Under the pieces are notes generated by a model, which searched no databases, was not told the origin of the DNA, and saw only the letters and a program-made list of their open reading frames with translations. Position numbers and translations under genes: made by a program. From assembly GCA_001051155.2 (NCBI GenBank), contig JYIP02000004.1:1427576-1491575 (forward strand): 64,000 nt of DNA, read 5' to 3'. The stretch is from Chrysoporthe austroafricana (taxonomy: Eukaryota; Ascomycota; Sordariomycetes; Diaporthales; Cryphonectriaceae). Positions within the stretch are counted from its first letter, which is position 1; the number at the start of each line of letters is the position of its first letter. Positions 55,049-64,000 of the stretch are shown piece by piece.

Positions 55049-55979
55049 AAACCCAATTTTATTTTGGGGGGGGGGGGGGGGGATATTCAGCAATCCAAAG
55101 CTCTCGCCCCGATGAGATGGAGCGACTTTTTGTCCTTCATATTCTGGCCTGTATTGAGTTTCTTCGGTGATTCTTCAGATACAGATATCAATGGGTTTTA
55201 CCACCTCGGCCACTGTCTTAGTTCAACCACCCGATATTACAAACACCTCACAGGTTCGGCTTAATTATCAAAAGTTAACAGAAAACTTGGTTTGTATTTT
55301 GATTCTTGCCTGATAAAAATTTAGTACATCCTCTACTGTTGCATTCTCGCTCGGTTCAGTCTTGAACGGTGCCGCTTTATACTTACGCATGGCTCGTGAA
55401 GCTCAAGAACCGTCCAATGTCTTGTTTAACTTTAACTCCACCTTTTGAATCGTGTGTTACACCAGTCCTGTGTTTATACGCGTTCATGCTTGGTTTTTGA
55501 CTTCTTTAAAGTTCAGCCGAACCGGTCGACACTGCTGAATGTGGATGTAGCTTCTTTACATTTAACTTGCTGGGTGGCAGCCTTCCATCTAATCAATGAA
55601 ACAAGACTACTCGGCTCTCACATCAGCGCAATCAATGCAGTGCATCAGATGACTTGGACCATACTACCGAGTTATTACGGCCCGGTTGTCACAAACTTGA
55701 ATACTAGGTTGAAAATACTCAATTGCGTATTAGGCCCGATCGCCGAGGATTCAGACTGCTGGCTCAGAAAATTATAAAGAGGCTTGGTGCTCAATTTAGA
55801 TCCTGATGATCTTCTTTCAGTTTCCTTTGTTTTTCTTTTTAAAAAAAAGTCATGTAACTAGGCTCATAAAATTCCGTGAAACACCTGGGAGTTGCGGTGG
55901 AGCTAATCGATGCCATATCACACGTACTCATTTCAATATATTTGACAATTCACTATCTGTTGTTTGTTAGCTAATTATT
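55049..55979. other. Intergenic region
   Basis: AT-rich; begins with a run of about 18 G (55064-55081) just behind the RING gene stop codon. No convincing gene. T-run and A-run near 55832-55849 resemble poly(dA:dT) elements. Confidence 0.5.
55064..55081. repeat. Poly-G homopolymer
   Basis: About 18 consecutive G in the presumed 3' UTR of the RING-YEATS-like gene, preceded by a T-rich stretch. G-quadruplex formation is conceivable; the exact length is likely error-prone in sequencing. Confidence 0.9.
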
Positions 55980-56507
55980 ATGCATTCCGCAATCTACATT
56001 ATACATTTTCTCACTATGGTCACACTGGCCGCCGGCGCTGTCTTCAACAGCAAACAACCGGCTGGCGACGACGCAGCAGGTGAGGTGGCCTCGTGGCCCT
56101 AATTGTGAGTAACTAAGCAGAATGCTGTCAAATAAATAATACCAGCAGCTCAAAATGTACTGTTAGGGCCGTCCAGGAGCGCGTGGTCCCGGTCCAAGCC
56201 TCACTGGTCTCGCTGCGACGAAGGTATCAGCGATGAAGGTGTCTTGGTTAACAGCTTCAGGGCAGAAAATACTGCTAGGGCTGCCAGGTCGAAGGTAGCG
56301 AAGGCAGCGAAGGCGGCGAACGCAATACCAGCTCGTGGCGTGCTGCAGACCACCGCTTCGGCCGCGAAGCAGTCTGGTGCGGCCGGGGCGAAAAACACTG
56401 CAACAGCAGCCAAGGCTGCCAATTCCCTGAAGAGCGTTGGAACAGCAAAAGCTACGAGTACGAAGCAGCCTGGTGCTAAGGCCACAGCGGCACCAAAGGC
56501 GACATGA
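55980..56507 (+). CDS. Candidate small secreted Ala/Lys-rich protein
   Basis: Two exons, 55980-56079 and 56167-56507, give 146 residues; the 87-bp intron (GTGAGG donor, GTTAG acceptor, phase 1) keeps frame. The N-terminus M-H-S-A-I-Y-I-I-H-F-L-T-M-V-T-L-A-A-G-A has the shape of a signal peptide with cleavage near A-G-A. After a short basic, Trp-containing segment the last 85 residues are almost only Ala, Lys, Ser, Thr, Gly and Asn, with repeated K-A-A-K-A-A-N and S-A-A-K motifs, histone H1-like in composition. Secreted cationic protein, antimicrobial or surface-binding, would be a guess. Alternatively exon 2 alone is a remnant of a basic nuclear protein, because it lacks its own in-frame ATG. 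No family recognised. Confidence 0.4.
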
Positions 56508-57130
56508 AAGACTGGCGCTAATCATCGTCTTTAGACAAGGCGATGTGAGAGGAAAATGGGTTTCACCAAATATACAAAGCTGTGATCGGCTAAAGTATCA
56601 TGAAGAGATGCTTCGAGGTATTTCTCGCATATTTTCCAGGTTATATATTTCAGAGTTCGGACTTGCTTTACATATCAAATAGATCGCAATGGTGTACCTC
56701 TAGATAGCTAGACTATTCAACAAATTGGAATAGAGAGCACTGATAACCAGTCCATATAGACCTTCAGTTAGATACTAGTATGAGCAACTTCTAGTAGGAT
56801 AATTTAATAGTTCAAGAACTATCCAAGTGACATCGTCTTATTTTAAGAGGACATCCACCACGGTGATGGTCCTGCTATCTTTCTCCGCCGCAAAATTGAA
56901 GCTTTATCTCCTCGTACCGGCTTCGAATAATGAACTCCTAGTGGAACAATCTGTAATGGGAATTCCACCAGTGGCAACTCATGATAGATATTCTCGTGGT
57001 GTGAATCTGAAGAGGCGGCTAGACAGTGAGGGCTCATGTGAAGAACAGTAAGTGATCTCATATCAGTAAGCTGGATATAACAGACGGCACAAGCAAGACA
57101 AAACACATCCATCAATATCTCTGCCTTCGA
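56508..57130. other. Convergent intergenic region
   Basis: Between the small Ala/Lys-rich gene and the dehydrogenase gene. AT-rich, nothing recognised. Confidence 0.55.
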
Positions 57131-58276
57131 TCAGAGGCCTGTTTTCAGTCCTAACATCCGCTCGCTCTCGTGATAAAGCATTTGAGCGTTCTCTGTATCC
57201 TTCGCATGGTCGGCGATGAGGTGATCCGCAAGCTGACAGCCAGCCATATATCCAAATACCTCACCGCCAACGTCGAGCTCAACCAGCTTGGGGTCGAAAG
57301 CAGCAACGATTGTCGTTGCAGCTCCTTGGTCTAGGGTCTGCCACGTCTTTTGCGGGACAGTACCGGTAATGGTCTCGAAAGCTTCCGTATCCATATTACG
57401 GGATAGCTCCGTATCTACCGAGCCCGGGTGGACGGACAACGCAAGGATCTTGTCACCGTTCTTCTTGAATCGACGTGTAAGCTCCGTGGCGTACAAAATA
57501 TTCGCAGTTTTGCTTTGACCATAGCCGATGAACCCCGGGTAAGAATCGTCGCCGAGTTTCAGCCAGCGATCCGGCAGATCTCTCGGAGGCTTTTGGCTTT
57601 CCGGCACGCCATCGTAAGCGTAGTGATAGATCTGGTAGTCATAGAATCGAATTGGAGAGAGCCGGTGGCCGTGGCTGCTCAGGTTCACGATCCTCGAACC
57701 TTGGCCGGGTCCACTCGAATTTGCCGCCGCACGAAGCTTCGGCAGGAGAAGATATGTGAACAAGAAGGGTCCTAGATGGTTGACAAAGAACTGAATATCA
57801 ACGAATGTGTCTCCTGGGGTCTGAAGGGGGCCTCGACTAAATGAACAGAGGCCTGCGTTGTTGATCAAGACATCGACATGATCAACGAGTGAATCTATCG
57901 CTGCAGCAGCCGCTTTGACTGAGTCCAGTGAGGCAAGGTCAAGGGAAACTTTATGGACCGCCACGGCGGGGTATTTCTGCTCAATGTCTGCTGCCACGGT
58001 GTCGACCTTCGATGCAGTACGAGATGCCAGAATGAGGGCACTTGGCTGTTGTGAGGCAATAGCCAGCGCAGTTGATCCGCCGATAGAGGTTGGACCGACA
58101 CCAGTGATGATCACTACAGGACGGCATCAGAAGTGTTATCTCTAATGATTACATCGCCTTGAGATATAACTGAGCTAAGGCGCCCACCTACCAACTTTGC
58201 CATTAATTGCGTCCTTCAGGGCCTCGGCAGCTTCAGTGCCAGTGGTCTCATTTCCGAAGGCTGGGTTGGAAGTCAT
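57131..58276 (-). CDS. Short-chain dehydrogenase/reductase
   Basis: Exons 58276-58192 and 58113-57131 give 355 residues; the 78-bp intron (GTAGGT donor, GTAG acceptor, phase 1) joins I-N-G-K-V to V-I-I-T-G-V-G. Classical SDR motifs are intact: the cofactor loop T-G-V-G-P-T-S-I-G-G, N-N-A-G-L after strand 4, the catalytic Ser in N-L-S-S-H-G-H, Y-G-Q-S-K with catalytic Tyr and Lys, and H-P-G-S-V-D-T-E after strand 6. Length and layout resemble the retinol dehydrogenase/WW-domain-oxidoreductase-like group of moulds, NADP(H)-preferring by the Arg after strand 2 (A-S-R-T). Substrate unknown. An upstream ATG (58522 region) would add about 80 residues without family support, so the start M-T-S-N-P-A-F was preferred. 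Confidence 0.9.
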
Positions 58277-60140
58277 GGTGAGATAAGACGAGGCGATGGC
58301 TTCTTCGCGTTGTTGCGCACGCTGAATCTCGGAGGCTAGGTATCCGGTGAGAAATGTTAAAAAGCTACGTAGAGTGTCGAAGAGCCGGGTTATAGTTTTG
58401 GAGTGAGGGGAAACGGGTTTGTTGATGATCCTCGGCACCTGCGCCAAATTAAGATCCGATCCAACTGACCGCCCAGATGTTATTCCCTTTTTCACACCTA
58501 TCATAACTCCCGGTTCTACCAAGGCGTAAGTCTTCTTTGGAGCGAATCACGCACATTATGGGTATTAGGTTGTGGAGCAGATGGCTTAATTCAGACTTGA
58601 ACATTGAGAACTCGTACCAAACCAGTTCATATCACTACGCATAGGGCACAGTCATTCACTTAGCTGGAGTGGATTTACATGATAATTTATTGATTCAAAC
58701 GGTCAAAAGAATATCCTCCGTTCCTAATAATCTTTTCTACATTACCTATGATTTCCTTTCGTGCTGGCCATTTGTGCTCTGTGTCCATGTCTCCGACCCC
58801 TGTTGGGGATGGGGGTGCTACGCGCATGTTCGCATGCTCACGTGTCAATTATATCGGAGCTCATTAAGTGTTCATGTCACCATCCGGCTATCTGGGAATG
58901 GGAAACGAGAAACCTTAAGGATATGACAACGTGTGCAAATACAATTCTAGTGCTGACACCTGGTTCAGGAACGCTTGACTAGTATTTTGGTCTTGTGTAA
59001 GTGGGCTCAATGTTGTGGTAATGATTGTATCCATCTTTTCCTGGAAATCATGGGAAATATAGCCTAAATCAAATTATAGACAGTTCCTGTCGTAGTCGCT
59101 GTTTGTGCTTATGCTATTCGCCTTCAGAGGTCTGATTATCGTAGAAACATCCCAGGATTTCGCCTGGCCATATTGCGCGACCTGTAGACTGGAACATACT
59201 TGCGTCTTAGTGGTTAGCTAGTTGGATCTATTTGCCACTGATGCCACGATTCACTCCTGGAATATGGACACATTTCACGTTATGGGGTGTACAAACTACG
59301 TATGAGGACCGTAATTACTAGCAAGACGTGAGTACGGTAGACCGCTTGGCTAGTTCTCAAGTTTAAGATCGAGCATTGTTCTGCAATCTTTCTCTCGCAA
59401 AGATCAAGCATGTCTAAAGATGAAAGCACTAAACCGAGTTGGCCGTCCAATTTCCGGTAAGCCTATCTGTTGCATGCTGCAAGGTATGAGGACATACCCA
59501 GGTGAGGAGTATTGGCTGTTCTCTTCAAGCCATTCCTCGACCTTTAAGGACCCGAGGGTCATAAAAGAGGATTGTTCGGGATTTGTACGGCATTGGTACT
59601 TCCTATTTCAAACCACATTACTTTTCACAGAATGTCATATTTTCTACGACTTCGTGATCACGAAACGCTGTGCCTCTAGGCCCTCCGCTCAACCCCAGCT
59701 CGTCCAATAGCCCCCATAAAACTGAGAAGACTAAGAAGTGAACTGCGTTCAGCCTGTACATAAAGACCTGTCATATACGATAACACATTATGAAAGCCAA
59801 GGGGTTAATATGTCTCGTGCTAGCTGTCAAAACTTAGGAGTTTTGCCACAGACGTAGTATATATACATTGAGATCAAACTAGCAATGCCTGTATCTCCAC
59901 AAGTGGAATGAGGCCAAGACTACAGTTGGGGGCTGAGGCGTCAGCGCTAAATCCTTAGTGGTACTGTATTTCAGCCGTACATACCGCGTCACGGGTTCAA
60001 GCCCTTGCACCATCTCCCGGCTCCTTTTCTCCTGAACTCGCCAGGTCTATATTCGTAATCGTCAGTATCAATTCTCTGGTCTTTGTTGCCAGATCGATGG
60101 TTTGCTCCACAGGTGCGCTTAGCCACAGTCACAAAGTAAC
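58277..60140. other. Divergent promoter region
   Basis: About 1.9 kb between the dehydrogenase and a Zn2Cys6 gene. AT-rich, many stops in all frames, no gene seen. A GGGTTCAAGCCC string near 59993 looks like a tRNA B box but no cloverleaf forms around it. Confidence 0.5.
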
Positions 60141-61834
60141 ATGCCGAGGAAGGGCAGCACAAAGACTAAGACTGGGTGCTTCACTTGCAAGTGAGTTGGT
60201 ACCTGAGCCCCCTAGGGCCGCACCCTACGATGATCTTGAAGCGCTCAACTTCAGAGATAACTAGGGCACGAAAAGTTAAATGCGATGAAGCCAAGCCATT
60301 CTGCCGGAGGTGTTCCATATCCGGCCGCCCATGTTCTTATCCACCACCACCTGTGGGCCAGGCAGCGTACTCGTGGGAGAAGCTCCTCACGCTGAATGCA
60401 CCGACTGCCGTGGTCAGGCAGCGCACGCCGTCCATGCTGTACGAAGTGGACCAGATGGAAGGCAGGGCTCTGGAGTTCTTTCGGATGCAGGTCGCGCCAG
60501 TGCTTAGCAGGCACTCAAGCAAGGACGTCTGGAGAGACTTGGTGTGTCAGGTTGGGCAGCAGCAGCCAGCTGTCCGGCACGCCATGGTATGCATCAGCTC
60601 GCTGTACGAGGGCCTGGGCGATACGAGTTCCAGTCTCCTGAGGGTCTCCCGGGAGAAATTCGCCCTGACGCAGTACAACAAGGCGTTAAGCCTGGTGACG
60701 GCGCCGAAGGCCGACAAGAATCTCGTTCTCTTCGTCTGCCTGCTCTTCATCACCATCGAAGCAATACAGGGCAATACGGATGTGGCCCTGCAGCATTGCC
60801 GTCACGGTATCAATCTCTGCAATACCCTCCCGTCGGGGCCTGGAGCGTGGGCTAAGAACATGTTACGGCCAATTTTTCTCCGTCTGGCCACGATTCCTTA
60901 CTTCTTTGGTACGGAGGCTGGACAGTTCCCTGAGCCGGTCGGGCTGACGCCCGATTTCGAGGAAGAGGACGATGGTACTGAGGGCAAAAGTGCAGCGTGG
61001 GAATCGTTGGTCCATCGAAGCGTTCTCTTCATCCGAAAGAGCCTCGCCTACAGTCGCCAGACGTTGGACGGTGGGGCTATCCCAAAGACCCTCCTCGAAG
61101 AGCAGCGACATATTCTCAACGTCTTGGCTGCATGGTGCCGGCGGTGCAAGGAACGCAGGGGGAGCCTCTCGCCTGCCTCCGATGAGTATGAGAACCACCT
61201 GTGGCGGGAGATGCACTGTATCGTTGGCCAGATCTGGGTTGGCTGTTGTCTGAGCACCAGCGAGATGGTATTTGACGAGTATGACGCAGAATTCGAGGAG
61301 ATCCTACACATCTCCCAGCAGCTCATCGATCCAAGAAGTACGGCCTCTGAACCCAGGCCAAAATTCATCTTCGAAATGGGCTTCATGCCGCTGCTCTATT
61401 TCGTCGTCAAAAATTGTCGCCGCCTGGATTTGCGCCTCACCGCACTCTGTCATATACTAGAGTTGGCTTATGACAAGGAAAGCCTTTTTAGAACACAGGT
61501 CGTGTACAGTGCCGTTGTCCGCTGCGTTGAGGTGGAACACGGGATACTGCTAGACCCGTCACGTCCTGAGCATCCCAACGCTTCAGCGGAGCCCAGGCCG
61601 CCAGACGAAGTACGTATTCGCAGTGCCGACATCACGAATGAGGTGGAGAACAGAATAGACAGCGACGGGCAAGTTTACGAGTACCGCAAAGTCTGGTTCT
61701 TGGTCCGTCCCGGTGCTGTTGTTCCCGGCTTCATGGAGTGGGTCAAAGTCAGATCTTGGCCGAACTTGGCGAGTTCACCACCCAGAATAAGAACGCTAGC
61801 CAGCGGCAGTGTTTCAGGTAACTCCTCACCGTAA
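60141..61834 (+). CDS. Zn(II)2Cys6 transcription factor
   Basis: Exons 60141-60190 and 60265-61834 give 539 residues; the 74-bp phase-2 intron splits the zinc cluster between C-F-T-C-K and A-R-K-V-K-C. The cluster C13-x2-C16-x6-C23-x6-C30-x2-C33-x6-C40 is complete and preceded by a basic M-P-R-K-G-S-T-K-T-K. The regulatory part starts with A-L-E-F-F-R-M-Q-V-A-P, has the W-x-x-L-V-x-Q-V-G-x-x-x-P-A-V-R-H-A block and S-S-L-Y-E-G that mark a large group of mould C6 regulators, and ends with a segment containing V-W-F-L-V-R-P. Nuclear, DNA-binding; targets unknown, the divergent dehydrogenase being a natural candidate. A donor-like GTAACT eight codons... before the stop leaves a small chance of one more 3' exon. 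Confidence 0.87.
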
Positions 61835-63897
61835 GTAAAGGTGAATGGCTGAAGCAGGTTGCTGTTGAAGGAGCAGCCCCTAGCCAAGCAACGAGCGGAA
61901 GGGTAAGGCGAGTAGGGAAGACATTGTGGACAGCTTTGTAGCGTGTAGAACTATGATTCTGACAAGCACTAATTACTGTGCGAAGCTAGCCTACATGGCC
62001 TACACATATATAGGCTATAGGTCTCGTTCCTAGTCATTTGGTCTGAAAGCTGCTACAATAATCAATAAATCACGATGTATTACGGCTAGTATGTGTTACA
62101 CATTTTAGCATTAGAGCAATGAATTGTTGGACGCTGCCTAGATCAAGTAGCAACATCGCATCGCGCAACCTGTAGACCGAGAGGGCATCGGACTTTCGAC
62201 ACAGCGCAGCCTTCCAAGTCTCTGAAAGCTCTTCTTGTCCCAAAGCAATAGGTCTCGTCCACGTGCGCATGAAAAGTAGTCAATATGCGTACGTTCGGCC
62301 CGTCGCAGACTCAGGTCGTGCTTCAGGACGACCAGCGTGGACTCTACCCTGTTAGGGTCCGAGAATACTTGTGGAATGACAATGCGAGCAGAAGCTCAAA
62401 CCCTTCAGAGTAATTCGCGGTACGTATCTCTCCGACGTACCTAGCGCCAGGCTGAGAGATACTCTGTCGCCCAAACAGGATCTGCAGGAGGCGCCGTGGG
62501 ATTGGAAATACCCCGGTGGCCGCGACACATCTGAGGCCATCCTTAATACAGAACTTGAGCTCAGCGGAAATATTGTGGGTTTGATAGTGTCGCTTGTGCG
62601 GGCACCTTCGCAATTGTCAGACACCGTCTGTCCCATGAGCTACGTCTACCTCAGGAGCGACCACGAGCCGTCAGTGGCTGGAATCTACCCGATGCTGAGG
62701 GATGGAATGACGCAGCAGTCGCCGAGTCGGCCTTCATGTCGCGAGAAGGCGTTGATGTTCAGATGATCGGGGGTAGCCTGGGTGCCTGGGCATCTGGACG
62801 CCCACAGCGCTGATGGGCTTAATAATAGCCTGATGCAGATCCCGAGGCTCAGGGTGCCAGAGCAAGACGGCGTGTGTGGTCATCTTGAGGCTACATATCT
62901 CGCCACTATCGAATGTTGGATGCGTGCGGGTTCTCGAGGAGCTGTGAAGCGCGTTGTGCATTTGGGATGACGCGTGTGGTCGTGTTGCAGGTTGGCGTAA
63001 GGCGTGCCTCTGCAAAGAGGTAGCAGTTAGTCGAGGTACGTACCGAGCTCGAGACAAGGTTAGGCGTTCCAGGCGGGGCGATTGGATCACAGATCGAGCT
63101 GTCACGAGGGCCGCTCAAGATCCATCTCCTCCACGTCAGGCCAGCCACCATGCCCTGCCGAGTTGACGTGGAGCTGCCTCTTTTACTCCTTATGTTTTCT
63201 TGTTTTCTTCTTCTTGTTTCTTATTTTTTTTTTTTTTCCAATTTCTTTCCCCTTGGTCAATACCTCGGTCGTGACCAAAGATGGTCGACGGGAGGGGGAC
63301 TGGGTTGATTTTCATGGGGAAACAAACTTGTTCAACAGCCCTAACGAATCTTGCTGTGTAAGAGAATAAATGCCACCAAATTAAAATTGCCCTCTGAAAG
63401 CCCAAAATTGAGCCGTACCGGCCAAAAATGCCCCTGCAGCCCCGCGGAAGTAGCGAGGCCCCTGCAACTGCAGCGGTATGTATTACATAATCCACCACCT
63501 CTACCAAGTCCCTCCAGCGCGCCCTGCCGCCCGCCCTCGGTTGGAGCTCAGTCCAGCTGTTCCAGGAGCAGCACTTTACCTAGTATAAGGACTACGGGAC
63601 ATGGGTACGTAGTGAGTGGGCGCTGCAAGGTGGTCCGTGCCCCTCTCTCACGCCCACGCCCACGCCCGCACCCGCCAAAAACCGGTCCTAGTCTGCCGCA
63701 AAAATTGCGTTGCCCAAAACCCCCCCAGGCAGAGAGCTCACCACGCCCTCCCTTCTCCTCCAACCTTCGAACCACAACTGGGTTGGACATGTCTGCATAG
63801 GACCTTCCGACCTGCCCTCAATCCTCAATCGACCCCTACTCGATTTTGTCGTCGTTGAGTTTACGCCTTGCTGAAAGGCGCAAAGCCAGGCGACAAG
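61835..63897. other. Intergenic region
   Basis: About 2 kb. Plus-strand bases 62383-62766 form an open frame of about 128 codons without an early ATG whose composition is mildly protein-like, but the opposite strand is also open there, so no gene is called. The right part (63750-63895) is C/T-rich leader sequence of the gene that starts at 63898. A T-run lies at about 63225. Confidence 0.45.
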
Positions 63898-64000
63898 ATG
63901 TCGGTCGCCTCAAAGGTCAGTTCACCTCACCTTGCCTCGCCTCAGTCCGGTTTTGTCTTTGCTGCCCTCCCACCTTGCTGCTGTGCTCGTCCGGTGTTCC
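63898..64000 (+). CDS. First coding exon of a gene leaving at the right edge
   Basis: An ATG in good context (ACAAGATGTC) begins M-S-V-A-S-K and is followed after 18 bases by a GTCAGT donor at 63916. The upstream 150 bases are C/T-rich, as in many highly expressed fungal leaders. The rest of the gene is outside the window, so no product can be named. Short first exons of this kind are usual in ascomycete housekeeping genes. Confidence 0.4.
   Translation, partial: MSVASKVSSPHLASPQSGFVFAALPPCCCARPVF

Noticed and set aside
59955..60035. tRNA-like B box string
   Set aside because: T stem has mismatches, no acceptor stem or A box at correct spacing could be formed.
62344..62766. Overlapping open frames on both strands
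   Set aside because: Neither has an early ATG plus a recognisable motif; not enough to call a gene.
1..64000. Transposons, insertion sequences, CRISPR arrays, rRNA
   Set aside because: No terminal repeats, transposase or reverse transcriptase motifs, spaced palindromic arrays or rRNA sequence were seen on reading both strands.

Overview
The window is nuclear DNA of a filamentous ascomycete (Pezizomycotina). The evidence is the architecture: genes on both strands, short introns (mostly 50-150 bp) with GTAAGT/GTATGT-like donors and CTAAC/CTGAC-like branch sites close to the acceptor, three Zn(II)2Cys6 transcription factors, and families that are typical of moulds (DUF2828, fungal PhyH dioxygenases, ARCA-like regulators, CPS1/DIP2-like AMP-binding proteins, opsin-related proteins). 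There is no operon, insertion sequence, CRISPR array or rRNA. Splice sites were chosen by eye from reading frame, phase and family conservation, so all exon borders are inference, although in nearly every gene the exon lengths add up to a whole number of codons.

Left third (1-22 kb): 3' end of a Fet4-like low-affinity metal permease; a seed-maturation-protein (SMP) repeat protein; a phytanoyl-CoA-type 2-oxoglutarate dioxygenase and an intron-rich ARCA-like Zn2Cys6 regulator, both on the minus strand; a conserved protein of unknown function; a 788-residue DUF2828/von Willebrand A protein; a methyltransferase that looks broken by a frameshift in its SAM-binding loop; a full-size ABC-A lipid-type transporter; and an atypical mitochondrial carrier. 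Dioxygenase, regulator, methyltransferase and transporter could be pieces of a metabolic locus, but no polyketide, peptide or terpene backbone enzyme is present.

Middle (22-43 kb): an acyl/aryl-CoA ligase ending in a peroxisomal AKL signal; an opsin-related seven-helix protein lacking the retinal lysine, with an out-of-frame N-terminus; a Zn2Cys6 regulator that stops early; a six-exon major facilitator transporter; a flavin-reductase-like protein with a mitochondrial-type leader; a class II cyclic-nucleotide phosphodiesterase with a problematic first exon; a 3.4-kb stretch with no convincing gene; and a low-complexity protein with a 48-bp internal duplication.

Right third (44-64 kb): an 1830-residue CPS1/DIP2-like protein with two degenerate adenylation domains; a type II membrane O-fucosyltransferase-like enzyme; a RING finger fused to a YEATS-like domain; a candidate small secreted Ala/Lys-rich protein; a short-chain dehydrogenase; a third Zn2Cys6 regulator; and the first codons of a gene leaving at the right edge. 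The most unusual gene is the RING-YEATS-like fusion at 54.2-55.0 kb. Next come the DUF2828 protein, the degenerate CPS1-like double adenylation protein and several genes with signs of decay.
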